64,000 nt of DNA, taken from assembly GCA_027533385.1 (NCBI GenBank), contig JAPZUE010000034.1, forward strand, positions 62,001-126,000. The letters run 5' to 3'. The position numbers and the translations under genes were made by a program. The DNA is from Rhizobium sp. (GTDB lineage: Bacteria; Pseudomonadota; Alphaproteobacteria; Rhizobiales; Rhizobiaceae). This document shows, in pieces, positions 31,876 through 39,366 of this stretch; position 1 is the first letter of the stretch; every line of letters starts with the position of its first letter. The notes below the pieces were generated by a model. It saw only the letters and a program-made list of their open reading frames with translations. It did no database searches and had not been told where the DNA came from.

Positions 31876-32760
31876 ATGCGCGAAAAAACAGGTGGTGCCG
31901 TCATCGTCATCTCCAGCCATGTGGTTCGAGGATCCGTCGGCAACCGAGCCGCCGTCTTTGCCCTCGAGATCCTTGGTCGGCCGGTCTGGGCGCTGCCGAC
32001 GATCGTCCTGCCCTGGCATCCCGGACATGGCCCGGCGACCCGCCTCAAGTTTCCGGATGCCGATTTCGATCATGCGATCGATGACCTGATCAGGGCTCCC
32101 TGGCTTGGAGAAGTATCTGCCATTCTGTCCGGCTATTTCGGCACTCCGCAGCAGCCGGCTGCGGTGGCGCGGCTTGTGGAGGCCGCGAGGCTCAGGAATC
32201 CAGACCTGACCTATGTCTGCGATCCGGTCATGGGTGACGTTGGCGGACTGTATGTTCCGGTCGAGACCGCCAGCGCGATCCGTGACCGGCTCATTCCGCT
32301 CGCGGATCTGGCAACGCCCAATCGCTACGAGCTGCAATGGATGGTCGGCAGTGAACTGACGAGCAACCAGGCCATCATCGATGCCGCCCTCTCGCTGGGG
32401 CCGAAGCGGATGCTGGTGACCTCGGCCGTGCCGATGATGGCTGGCGGCACCGGCAACCTGCTTCTCAGCGGCCGCTCGGCACTGCTTGCCGAGCACAGGC
32501 TGATCGATAATCCCCCGAACGGTCTTGGCGATCTTCTGGCTGCCGTCTTTCTGGCACGCCTGCTGGATGGCATGGAGGAAGAAAAGGCACTTCAGCTGGC
32601 GACAGCCAGCGTCTTCGAAATCCTGGCCCGCACGGCAAAAAGGGGCGGCGACGAACTTGCCCTGGAAAGCGATTACGCCAGCCTTTCGACCCCTATGGCC
32701 ATGGTTCAGATGCGCCGCCTCGTGCATCCGTCGCAGCGGAAGTCCGGCGGTCCGAAATGA
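31876..32760 (+). CDS. pdxY: Pyridoxal kinase PdxY
   Basis: Salvage kinase of the ribokinase superfamily that phosphorylates pyridoxal to PLP. It is 294 residues from ATG 31876. VISSHVVRGSVGNRAAVFALEILGRPVWALPT matches the PdxY substrate-binding start; VCDPVMGD is the metal/phosphate motif, ATPNRYELQWM the ribokinase turn, and NPPNGLGD (D219) the anion-hole and catalytic aspartate. It is divergent from the NAD-GDH gene and 67 bp upstream of a carbonic anhydrase gene on the same strand. The PdxY versus PdxK distinction follows from the overall motif pattern. Confidence 0.92.
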   Translation: MREKTGGAVIVISSHVVRGSVGNRAAVFALEILGRPVWALPTIVLPWHPGHGPATRLKFPDADFDHAIDDLIRAPWLGEVSAILSGYFGTPQQPAAVARLVEAARLRNPDLTYVCDPVMGDVGGLYVPVETASAIRDRLIPLADLATPNRYELQWMVGSELTSNQAIIDAALSLGPKRMLVTSAVPMMAGGTGNLLLSGRSALLAEHRLIDNPPNGLGDLLAAVFLARLLDGMEEEKALQLATASVFEILARTAKRGGDELALESDYASLSTPMAMVQMRRLVHPSQRKSGGPK

Positions 32761-32827
32761 TATGCCGGCTAATACCAAGTGCCGGTGATAGGTTGCCACG
32801 ACCGCTGGCGCGCTGTAATTCGTAGAA

Positions 32828-33499
32828 ATGAGCCACTTTCCTCCCGCGCTGCTGAACGGCTACCGGAACTTCATGGCTGGTCGCTATCATGATCAGCGCG
32901 ATCGTTACCGGGTCCTCGCCGAACAGGGGCAAAAGCCAAATACGTTGGTCGTTGCCTGTTGCGACTCGCGCGCCGCACCCGAGATGATCTTCGATTCGAT
33001 CCCCGGTGAGCTGTTCGTCGTGCGTAACGTCGCCAATATGGTTCCCCCCTACGAACCGGATGGCCATTATCACTCGACGTCGGCCGCGCTCGAATTCGCC
33101 GTCCAGGCCTTGCGAGTGCAGGACATCATCGTGATGGGGCATGGTCGGTGCGGGGGTATCCGGGCGGCGCTCGACCCCAATGCCGAACCGCTTTCTTCCG
33201 GTGACTTCATCGGAAAATGGATGAACCTTGTGGCGCCCGCCGCCGAGCAGATCCAGGGAAATTCGGGGATGACGCCTGCGGAACGTCAGACGGCCCTCGA
33301 GCGCATTTCCATCCGCAACTCGATCTCCAATCTGCGTACGTTCCCCTGCGTCCGGATCCTGGAAGAGCGCGGGAAGCTGCGCATCCACGGTGCTTGGTTC
33401 GACATCAGCAATGGTGAACTTTGGCTGATGGATCCGAAATCGCAGGATTTTCGTCGGCTGGACGTCGATGCGCTCAGCCCTGCCCAGGCAGCTGGCTGA
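32828..33499 (+). CDS. Beta-class carbonic anhydrase
   Basis: Zinc enzyme interconverting CO2 and bicarbonate. The 223 residues show all beta-class elements: ACCDSR with zinc ligand C44 and the D46/R48 dyad, and MGHGRCGG with ligands H105 and C108. FVVRNVANMVPPYEP and TSAALEFAV are conserved blocks. No signal peptide is seen, so it is cytoplasmic and probably supplies bicarbonate to carboxylases. The ATG at 32828 is preceded by GTAGAA, a weak Shine-Dalgarno. A terminator follows, shared with the convergent transglycosylase gene. Confidence 0.94.
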   Translation: MSHFPPALLNGYRNFMAGRYHDQRDRYRVLAEQGQKPNTLVVACCDSRAAPEMIFDSIPGELFVVRNVANMVPPYEPDGHYHSTSAALEFAVQALRVQDIIVMGHGRCGGIRAALDPNAEPLSSGDFIGKWMNLVAPAAEQIQGNSGMTPAERQTALERISIRNSISNLRTFPCVRILEERGKLRIHGAWFDISNGELWLMDPKSQDFRRLDVDALSPAQAAG

Positions 33500-33537
33500 C
33501 CCGATTTGTATCGACCTCAAGCTGGTCCGCGAAAGGA

Positions 33538-33562
33538 AAACGGCGGCTCGTGGCCGCCGTTT
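33538..33562. terminator. Terminator between carbonic anhydrase and transglycosylase genes
   Basis: Perfect 10 bp stem AAACGGCGGC with GCCGCCGTTT (33538-33547 and 33553-33562) and a five-base loop, between convergent stops at 33499 and 33572. The TTTCTC tail suits the plus-strand gene, and the GAAAGGAAAA run suits the minus strand. Confidence 0.83.
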
Positions 33563-33571
33563 CTCATGTGA

Positions 33572-34393
33572 TCATTCCGCGTCGATTTGAGCGGCGATAT
33601 AGGCAATCGCCTGCTGATAGACCTTCGCCGCGTTCCAGCCCTCGATGGCGACGAAATTCGGTTCGCCGGGCTGGTAACCCGCACCAGGCTGCCAGCCATG
33701 GCCGCGCAGGAAGTTTGCCGTCGAGGCCAGAGCGTCCGAACGAGAGCGGACCATGTCGATATGGCCGTCACCATCGCCGTCTGCACCGTACAGAACGACG
33801 TTGCGCGGCAGGAACTGCGTCTGGCCGATTTCGCCATGGGCTGCACCCTTGGCGTTGACGTCGAGATTGCCGGCCTGAACCAGTTCGAGAGCGGCATAGA
33901 GCTGGTCTGTGAAGAATTCACTGCGACGGCAGTCGAAGGCGAGCGTTGCGACGGCCGAAAGCGTATGCTCCTTGCCGAGGAAGGAGCCGAAACCGGTCTC
34001 CATGCCCCAGATCGCGATCAGCGGCCCGGGGGGCACGCCATAGCGCTTCTCAAGCCGCGCAAAGAGCGCCGCATTGTTCTTCTTCATCGTCTTGCCGCGG
34101 TTGATGATCGTCTGACCACCGCGCTTCTGCATGAACTGATCAAAGGAAAGCCTGAAGCTCTTCTGGCCGCGATCCGCGCTGATCGTGCTGCGGCTGTAGC
34201 TGACCGATGAGAACACCTTGTCGAGCATGCGCGGGCTGAAGCCCTGGGACGCAGCCTGTTGCTTGAATGAGGCGGTCCAGGCCTCAAAACCTTCGGAAGT
34301 GTCGCTGCACGTGGCCGCTGCCGCAGTTCCGGCACCCGCCATCAGGGTGGCTACGGAGATCAGGGCTGCCGACAGAGTTGAAGTCAGTCGCAT
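33572..34393 (-). CDS. Lytic murein transglycosylase, MltB (SLT_2) family
   Basis: Periplasmic peptidoglycan lyase that cleaves MurNAc-GlcNAc with 1,6-anhydro product. A signal peptide spans about residues 1-26 (cleavage in AAAA-TCSD); there is no lipobox, unlike E. coli MltB, so the protein is soluble. The catalytic glutamate is E132 in AIWGMETGFGSFLG. The GEIGQTQFLPRNVVLYGADGDGDGHIDMVRS block and the C-terminal WQPGAGYQP are typical of the family; the GDGDGHID segment is often found as a calcium-binding-like loop. It is 273 residues long and lies 179 bp downstream of asd on the same strand. Confidence 0.9.
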   Translation of the reverse strand: MRLTSTLSAALISVATLMAGAGTAAAATCSDTSEGFEAWTASFKQQAASQGFSPRMLDKVFSSVSYSRSTISADRGQKSFRLSFDQFMQKRGGQTIINRGKTMKKNNAALFARLEKRYGVPPGPLIAIWGMETGFGSFLGKEHTLSAVATLAFDCRRSEFFTDQLYAALELVQAGNLDVNAKGAAHGEIGQTQFLPRNVVLYGADGDGDGHIDMVRSRSDALASTANFLRGHGWQPGAGYQPGEPNFVAIEGWNAAKVYQQAIAYIAAQIDAE

Positions 34394-34531
34394 TCATGCC
34401 TCATTACGGACTGTGGATGGGTTCGATTCGGCCGCACCATGCCAGCGAATGGGATGTCTGTCATCCGCCCGATGCGCATGCAGGGCCGTCCGGGTCTCAA
34501 ATCGGATCACTTTCGCCTGAAAGGTCCGTCG

Positions 34532-34560
34532 GAGGCCTCCCGGATTGGCCGGGAAGCCTC
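34532..34560 (-). terminator. Hairpin downstream of asd, possible terminator
   Basis: GAGGCCTCCCGG pairs with CCGGGAAGCCTC (12 bp, one C-A mismatch, five-base loop) 13 bp beyond the asd stop. The minus strand has no T-tract after the stem, so it may be a weak or Rho-assisted terminator or a 3' stabilising hairpin. Confidence 0.45.
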
Positions 34561-34572
34561 GGTTTGATCGGA

Positions 34573-35604
34573 TCAGGCGGCTGCGCGCGGCTTGATCAGG
34601 CCGCGATTGACCAGCAGCTCGGCGATCTGAACGGCGTTGAGGGCCGCACCCTTGCGCAGATTGTCGGAGACGATCCACATGTTGAGGCCGTTCTCGACCG
34701 TCGCGTCCTCACGGATACGCGAGATATAGGTCGCATCTTCACCGGCGCATTCGACCGGCGTGATGTAGCCGCCATTCTCGCGCTTATCGATGACGAGGCA
34801 GCCCGGCGCCTCGCGCAGGATGTCGCGCGCCTGGTCGGCGGTGATCTCGTTTTCGAACTCGATGTTGACCGATTCCGAATGGCCGATGAAGACCGGCACG
34901 CGAACGGCCGTGCAGGTGACCTTGATCTTCGGGTCGAGCATCTTCTTGGTCTCGGCCAGAACCTTCCACTCTTCCTTCGTGTAGCCGTCTTCCATGAAGA
35001 CGTCGATGTGCGGGATGACGTTGAAGGCGATGCGCTTGGTGAACTTCTTGGATTCGACCGGATCGGCGACGAAGACGGCGCGGGTCTGGGTGAAGAGTTC
35101 GTCCATGCCTTCCTTGCCGGCGCCGGAAACGGACTGGTAGGTCGAGACCACGACGCGCTTGATCTTGGCCGCATCATGCAGCGGCTTCAAGGCCACAACG
35201 AGCTGGGCGGTCGAGCAATTCGGGTTGGCGATGATGTTGCGCTTCTTGAAGTCGACGATTGCGTCCGGGTTCACTTCCGGAACGATCAGCGGAACATCGG
35301 CGTCATAACGCCAGGCGGAGGAGTTGTCGATCACGACGCAACCCTGCGCGCCGATCTTCGGCGACCACTTCTGGGAAATGGTGCCGCCAGCAGACATCAG
35401 GCAGATATCCGTGTCCGACCAGTCATAGTTCTCGAGGTTCTGGACCTTGAGAACGCTGTCGCCGAAGGAGACTTCCGTGCCCTGGGAGCGGGCGGATGCC
35501 AGCGCGATGACCTGCGAGGCCGGAAAGCCGCGTTCGGAAAGGATGTTCAGCATTTCGCGACCGACATTGCCGGTGGCGCCTACGACTGCAATCTTGAAAC
35601 CCAT
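34573..35604 (-). CDS. asd: Aspartate-semialdehyde dehydrogenase Asd
   Basis: Reduces aspartyl phosphate to aspartate semialdehyde with NADPH, the branch step to lysine/diaminopimelate, threonine and methionine. It is 343 residues from ATG 35604 (MGFKIAVVGATGNVGRE). The NADP-binding GATGNVG is at 9-15 and the catalytic cysteine C130 is in NPNCST; QSVSGAGKEGMDEL and RVPVFIGHSESVN (histidine acid/base) follow. The open frame runs upstream to 35886, but the extra 94 residues are low-complexity and non-family. The 5' leader may be long: see the promoter candidate at 35859. dapF, which acts later in the same pathway, is elsewhere in this window. Confidence 0.96.
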   Translation of the reverse strand: MGFKIAVVGATGNVGREMLNILSERGFPASQVIALASARSQGTEVSFGDSVLKVQNLENYDWSDTDICLMSAGGTISQKWSPKIGAQGCVVIDNSSAWRYDADVPLIVPEVNPDAIVDFKKRNIIANPNCSTAQLVVALKPLHDAAKIKRVVVSTYQSVSGAGKEGMDELFTQTRAVFVADPVESKKFTKRIAFNVIPHIDVFMEDGYTKEEWKVLAETKKMLDPKIKVTCTAVRVPVFIGHSESVNIEFENEITADQARDILREAPGCLVIDKRENGGYITPVECAGEDATYISRIREDATVENGLNMWIVSDNLRKGAALNAVQIAELLVNRGLIKPRAAA

Positions 35605-36015
35605 GTCAATGCTCTCTTTCTGTCTCTCCGCGGATGGTGAGGGGGAAGTTCGCGACAGAACGCAACCTTCCTTGTCCCCGGCCGTGCCGGGGAGAGAGCG
35701 GTGGCCGAAGACGTCAGACGGTTTTCGTCGTCGTTTTGGCCTTGGTCGTGGATGCAAGAGAATGGCATGCGCCGCCGGCAGCAAGCTGCTGCAGGGGGTG
35801 GAAGACCGCAAAGGGTTGTCCGAAAGCGTGCATGGACCGAATTCCTCTTCGTGGCGAGGGATTACAAGCTTTTTGCCGTGAGTCAAGCCGACAATCCCAC
35901 CGCATCGGCGAAAAGCGAAGGCCGTCTCGTCGATCGCCGTGTCACCGTGACACGCTATGGCTTGCCTGTCCCCTTTTGCCGTGAAAATAACGATCTATTC
36001 CCAGCGGAGCCCAGC
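35605..36015. other. 411 bp divergent intergenic region between asd and the acetyltransferase gene
   Basis: No gene is supported here; both flanking frames run into it, but their translations are arginine/serine-rich and unlike either family. It contains a perfect 7 bp hairpin (CCCCGGC, loop CGT, GCCGGGG at 35676-35692) within the likely asd leader, and a minus-strand promoter candidate at 35859-35886. The 60 bp before the acetyltransferase ATG is less GC-rich and should hold its promoter, which I cannot assign. Confidence 0.6.
35859..35886 (-). promoter_or_regulatory. Candidate sigma-70 promoter for asd
   Basis: On the minus strand TTGACT (35886-35881) is followed after 16 bases by TAATCC (35864-35859), a good -35 and a weak -10. 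Transcription would start near 35852, giving a leader of about 250 bases that includes the GC hairpin at 35676-35692. This is motif reading only. Confidence 0.35.
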
Positions 36016-36567
36016 ATGCAGCTCAAGATACGTGACCTGAACCCCGGCGACCTTCCGTCCGTGACGTCCATTTACGCCGAAGCCGTCAAGAACGGGACGG
36101 CGAGCTACGAGATCGTCGCGCCGGATCTCGCTGAAATGACGGGTCGCTACCAAGCGCTGCACTCGAAAGGATATCCCTATCTCGCTGCCGTCGATGAAAC
36201 CGGTGCTTTGGCAGGTTATGCCTATGCGTCGGCTTTCAGGACCCGACCGGCCTATCGATGGCTCGTCGAAGACTCCATTTACATCGATCCTTCCGCACGC
36301 GGACGTGGCGTTGGAAAGGCCCTTCTTTCTGAGTTGCTGTCGCGCTGCGAGAGCCTTGGTTTCCGACAGATGGTCGCCGTAATCGGCGGAGCGAGCGAAG
36401 CATCGATGGCGGTCCATCGCAGCTGTGGTTTCGAGCTGGCAGGTCGCCTGGTCGGCACGGGCTTCAAGCACGGGCTTTGGCTTGACACAGTCTTTATGCA
36501 GAAATCGCTCGGGCCCGGTAACGCGACGACACCGGACCTCGCTGCCTTTCCCGGCACGCTCGCCTAA
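36016..36567 (+). CDS. GNAT family N-acetyltransferase (phosphinothricin acetyltransferase-like)
   Basis: Acetyl-CoA-dependent acetyltransferase of 183 residues from ATG 36016 (GCGGAG upstream). The order RDLNPGDLPSVTSIYAEAVKNGTASYEI, then YAYASAFRTRPAYRWLVEDSIYIDPSARGRGVGKALL, resembles the YncA/Pat subgroup (L-amino-acid or phosphinothricin-type acetyltransferases). RGRGVGKALL is the acetyl-CoA pyrophosphate loop; MVAVIGGASEASMAVHRSCGFELAGRL is motif B. A longer in-frame reading to 35701 is non-family. The stop lies three bases from the convergent DUF2794 stop. The physiological substrate is unknown; methionine sulfoximine/sulfone-type amino acids are common for this subgroup. Confidence 0.85.
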   Translation: MQLKIRDLNPGDLPSVTSIYAEAVKNGTASYEIVAPDLAEMTGRYQALHSKGYPYLAAVDETGALAGYAYASAFRTRPAYRWLVEDSIYIDPSARGRGVGKALLSELLSRCESLGFRQMVAVIGGASEASMAVHRSCGFELAGRLVGTGFKHGLWLDTVFMQKSLGPGNATTPDLAAFPGTLA

Positions 36568-36570
36568 GGT

Positions 36571-36969
36571 TCAGTCGAGCGCCTTAAGGGCCTTGTCGAA
36601 GACCTTCAGGACCTGTTGCAAATCATGGCCGCGCTTCAGGATGCGACCGTCGGTAGCCGCGACGGAGAACGCACCCTGCTTTGCCGCGAGCTTCGGGTTC
36701 TTCTCGATCCGGTAAAGCGGATATTCGCCCGCCCGTTTGAAGACGGAAAAGACGGCGCGATCCTTGAGGTGGTCGATGGCATAGTCACGCCATTCGCCTT
36801 CGCCGACCATGCGGCCATAAATCCAGAGAATGGCGTCCAGCTCGCGGCGATGGAAGGTGATGGGGAGCGGGTCCAGAGACTGCCTGTAAATTCCGAGATC
36901 GACCACGCCAGCGGCGCTTTTCTCGGTTCCCTCGTCTTCGCGGCGCTGCCCTTCCGGCTGCTCTGTCAT
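36571..36969 (-). CDS. DUF2794 domain protein
   Basis: Conserved hypothetical of 132 residues from ATG 36969. The first 25 residues are polar and probably disordered; the core ITFHRRELDAILWIYGRMVGEGEWRDYAIDHLKDRAVFSVFKRAGEYPLYRIEKNPKL followed by GAFSVAATDGRILKRGHDLQQVLKVFDKALKALD is the DUF2794 signature found in Rhizobiales. No catalytic motif, signal peptide or membrane segment is apparent. It is encoded alone, convergent with the acetyltransferase gene, 95 bp downstream of gbpR on the same strand. Function unknown. Confidence 0.82.
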   Translation of the reverse strand: MTEQPEGQRREDEGTEKSAAGVVDLGIYRQSLDPLPITFHRRELDAILWIYGRMVGEGEWRDYAIDHLKDRAVFSVFKRAGEYPLYRIEKNPKLAAKQGAFSVAATDGRILKRGHDLQQVLKVFDKALKALD

Positions 36970-37064
36970 CAATGCTCCACGAGCTCCGATTCATGACGGC
37001 TGCGTGACAGTGTGCCTGACATGCCCGAAAATGCAAGCTTATCGGGCAGAGAGGGTCGGCGCCT

Positions 37065-38003
37065 TCAACGGCTCCTGGTCAGAAAGTGGCCGAGCAGGAG
37101 TTCGCGCAGGCGTGCTGCGATGGGAGACAGTCTTTTGCCGCTGAGCGTGATCAGATGATAGGGCGTCACCTCGATCGGCGTGTCCAGCCTCAGCGTCGTC
37201 AGGTCGCCGACTGGCGTCTGTCGACAGAGGAGATCGGAGACTTCGCGCGACATCGGGGCGATGGCGTTGGACGATGCGAGCATGGCGATCATCACAAGCA
37301 GGGACGTCGTGTTGACGATGTTGCGCGGGATCGGCGCGCCTTCCTGAATGAAGACGTTTTCAACCGCCTGGCGCAGAGGTGTGCCCGGCGCCTGCATGAC
37401 CCATGGAAAATGCGCCATGTCCGACAGGTAGAGGCGGTCGACATTGACCAGCGGGTGAAGTCGATGGACGACGATTTCCACCTCCTCCATGGTCGCGCCC
37501 TCGACATGGAACTGGCGCGTATCGATCCCCGGCGGAATTCGTCCGAGCACGAAATCATATTGGCCGGAGAGCAGATCGCGGATCATTTCGCCGCTCGGAG
37601 CGACGTCAACGTGAATGTCGACGGTTGAGGCTTCCGCTTTGAGCGCCCGGATTGCCGGCACCACATAGCCGACGGCGCCTCCGGTGACAGCTCCGATCCT
37701 CACCTTGCCTGTCAATCCGCGCTGGATGGCTTCGACTTCGCGAGCCGCTTCGCGCATTTCCTCGATGACGTTCTGCGCCCGCCGCGCGAGCGCGCTGCCT
37801 ACGGCGGTCGGCTCCATGCCCTTGGGTGTCCGGATGAAGATCGGCGAGCCGACATAGCGCTCGATTTCCCCCAGCATGCGGGAAGCCGCAGGTTGCGTCA
37901 GTGCAAGTTCTTGCGCGGCCAAGCTTAATTGCCCGAGCTCCGCAATGGAGCGGATCAGGTTCAGGTGTTTGGGCTGCAAACGGTTGATATGAATCTCGGT
38001 CAT
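37065..38003 (-). CDS. gbpR: LysR-type regulator GbpR (galactose-binding protein regulator)
   Basis: LysR-family transcription factor of 312 residues, divergent from chvE, as in Agrobacterium, where GbpR controls chvE in response to sugars such as arabinose, galactose and fucose. The winged helix-turn-helix occupies about residues 8-66 (LIRSIAELGQLSLAAQELALTQPAASRMLGEIERYVG); the rest is the periplasmic-binding-protein-like effector domain (GKVRIGAVTGGAVGYVVPAI). ATG 38003 gives MTEIHINRLQPKHLN; nine extra upstream codons would run through the operator-like palindrome, so I prefer this start. The symbol rests on the combination of family and neighbour. Confidence 0.88.
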   Translation of the reverse strand: MTEIHINRLQPKHLNLIRSIAELGQLSLAAQELALTQPAASRMLGEIERYVGSPIFIRTPKGMEPTAVGSALARRAQNVIEEMREAAREVEAIQRGLTGKVRIGAVTGGAVGYVVPAIRALKAEASTVDIHVDVAPSGEMIRDLLSGQYDFVLGRIPPGIDTRQFHVEGATMEEVEIVVHRLHPLVNVDRLYLSDMAHFPWVMQAPGTPLRQAVENVFIQEGAPIPRNIVNTTSLLVMIAMLASSNAIAPMSREVSDLLCRQTPVGDLTTLRLDTPIEVTPYHLITLSGKRLSPIAARLRELLLGHFLTRSR

Positions 38004-38010
38004 GAACGTT

Positions 38011-38026
38011 ATATCAACCTTGATAT
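38011..38026. promoter_or_regulatory. Candidate GbpR operator
   Basis: Perfect inverted repeat ATATCAA-CC-TTGATAT, seven bases upstream of the gbpR start codon and about 150 bp upstream of chvE. A TATATC element at 38056-38061 could be the chvE -10, placing the palindrome near -50 as expected for a LysR site controlling both divergent genes. Binding is inferred. Confidence 0.6.
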
Positions 38027-38174
38027 GCACAAAGTCAAAATAATCATTTGATCGGTATATCGGGGACGATAAGACTCGCCGCGGAGCTGGGGGCTGTCGC
38101 GTCAGCCGCTCGTTCTTGTTTCAGCGGGTGCCAGGAGGAGCTTGGCCTCGCACGGTATGACCAGGGAGGTTACC

Positions 38175-39245
38175 ATGAAGAAACTTGGCGCCCTGATTGC
38201 GTCGCTCGCAATCGGTATCGCATCATTCGCACCCGCGTCCTTCGCGCAGGACAAGGGTATGGTCGGCATTTCCATGCCGACGAAGACGTCGACCCGCTGG
38301 ATCTCCGACGGCGAGACCATGGAGAAGCTGTTCAAGGACGCCGGCTATACCCCGGACCTGCAGTTCGCTGACGACGACATTCCGAACCAGCTCGCCCAGA
38401 TCGAAAACATGGTCACCAAGGGTGCCAAGGTTCTCGTCATCGGCGCCATCGACGGCACGACCCTGTCCGACATCCTGCAGAAGGCTGCCGACGCTGGCGT
38501 CAAGGTCATCGCTTATGACCGCCTCATCCGCGACTCCGGCAATGTCGACTACTATGCCACCTTCGACAACTTCCAGGTCGGCGTTCTCCAGGCCAACAGC
38601 CTCGTTGCTGGCCTCAAGGAGCGCTTCCCGGACACCAAGCCGTGGAACGTCGAACTCTTCGGCGGTTCGCCGGATGATAACAACGCCTTCTTCTTCTACG
38701 ATGGCGCAATGTCGGTTCTGCAGCCCCTGATCGACAGCGGCGACATCGTGATCAAGTCCGGCCAGCAGGGCATGGACCAGGTCGGTACGCTGCGTTGGGA
38801 CGGTACCGTTGCCCAGGCTCGTATGGAAAACCTGCTGTCCTCGACCTACACCGAAGACAAGCTGCACGGCGCGCTTTCGCCGTATGACGGCCTGTCCATC
38901 GGCATCCTTTCGGCTCTGAAGGGCGTCGGCTACGGCTCGGGCGACCTCAAGATGCCGATCGTCACCGGTCAGGACGCCGAGCTTCCGTCGGTCAAGTCGA
39001 TCCTCGCTAACGAGCAGTACTCGACCGTCTTCAAGGACACCCGCGAACTCGCCAAGGTCGCTGTCTCGATGGTTGAAGCCATCATGGGCGGCAAGACCCC
39101 CGAGATCAACGATGACAAGACCTACAACAACGGTGTGAAGGTCGTTCCGTCCTACCTGCTGAAGCCTGTCGCTCTCGACAAGGCCAATGCCAAGGACGTT
39201 CTCGTCGGCGCCGGTTACTACACCGCCGACCAGATCGACAACTGA
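38175..39245 (+). CDS. chvE: Periplasmic sugar-binding protein ChvE
   Basis: High-affinity periplasmic receptor for galactose, arabinose and related monosaccharides; in Agrobacterium it feeds the GguAB transporter and also presents sugars to VirA and the chemotaxis machinery. The protein is 356 residues from ATG 38175, with Shine-Dalgarno AGGGAGGT. The signal peptide spans 1-24 ([11 protein letters not shown]). The type I binding-protein fold is evident from [51 protein letters not shown] and [17 protein letters not shown]. No vir genes are in the window, so a virulence role should not be assumed. A strong hairpin follows the stop. Confidence 0.94.
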   Translation: MKKLGALIASLAIGIASFAPASFAQDKGMVGISMPTKTSTRWISDGETMEKLFKDAGYTPDLQFADDDIPNQLAQIENMVTKGAKVLVIGAIDGTTLSDILQKAADAGVKVIAYDRLIRDSGNVDYYATFDNFQVGVLQANSLVAGLKERFPDTKPWNVELFGGSPDDNNAFFFYDGAMSVLQPLIDSGDIVIKSGQQGMDQVGTLRWDGTVAQARMENLLSSTYTEDKLHGALSPYDGLSIGILSALKGVGYGSGDLKMPIVTGQDAELPSVKSILANEQYSTVFKDTRELAKVAVSMVEAIMGGKTPEINDDKTYNNGVKVVPSYLLKPVALDKANAKDVLVGAGYYTADQIDN

Positions 39246-39262
39246 TCCTTCGGATCACATCC

Positions 39263-39292
39263 GGGTCCGCGACATGTCGCGGACCCCTTTTC
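39263..39292 (+). terminator. Hairpin with T-run between chvE and gguA
   Basis: Stem GGGTCCGCGA with TCGCGGACCC (39263-39272 and 39277-39286, CATG loop), followed by CCTTTTCT. This is a good intrinsic terminator 18 bp past chvE and 74 bp before gguA. Partial readthrough would make much more binding protein than transporter, a common pattern in ABC operons. Confidence 0.8.
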
Positions 39293-39366
39293 TATACGCA
39301 TTGAGGGAGCTCGCGCCTCCAGCTGGATCCTGCTAGGATCGCTGGCCTGGCGCCGGAATTCTGCAC

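Noticed and set aside
35605..35886. 94-residue N-terminal extension of Asd
   Set aside because: The extension is arginine/proline/serine-rich and absent from the family; the NADP-binding start at 35604 is standard.
37022..37048. TGCCCGA...TCGGGCA repeat between DUF2794 and gbpR
   Set aside because: Seven pairs with a 13-base loop and no T-run; could be chance, so not listed as a terminator.
38175..39245. chvE as evidence of a virulence (Vir) system
   Set aside because: ChvE is also a general sugar receptor in non-pathogenic rhizobia, and no virA, virG or T-DNA features are present in this window.
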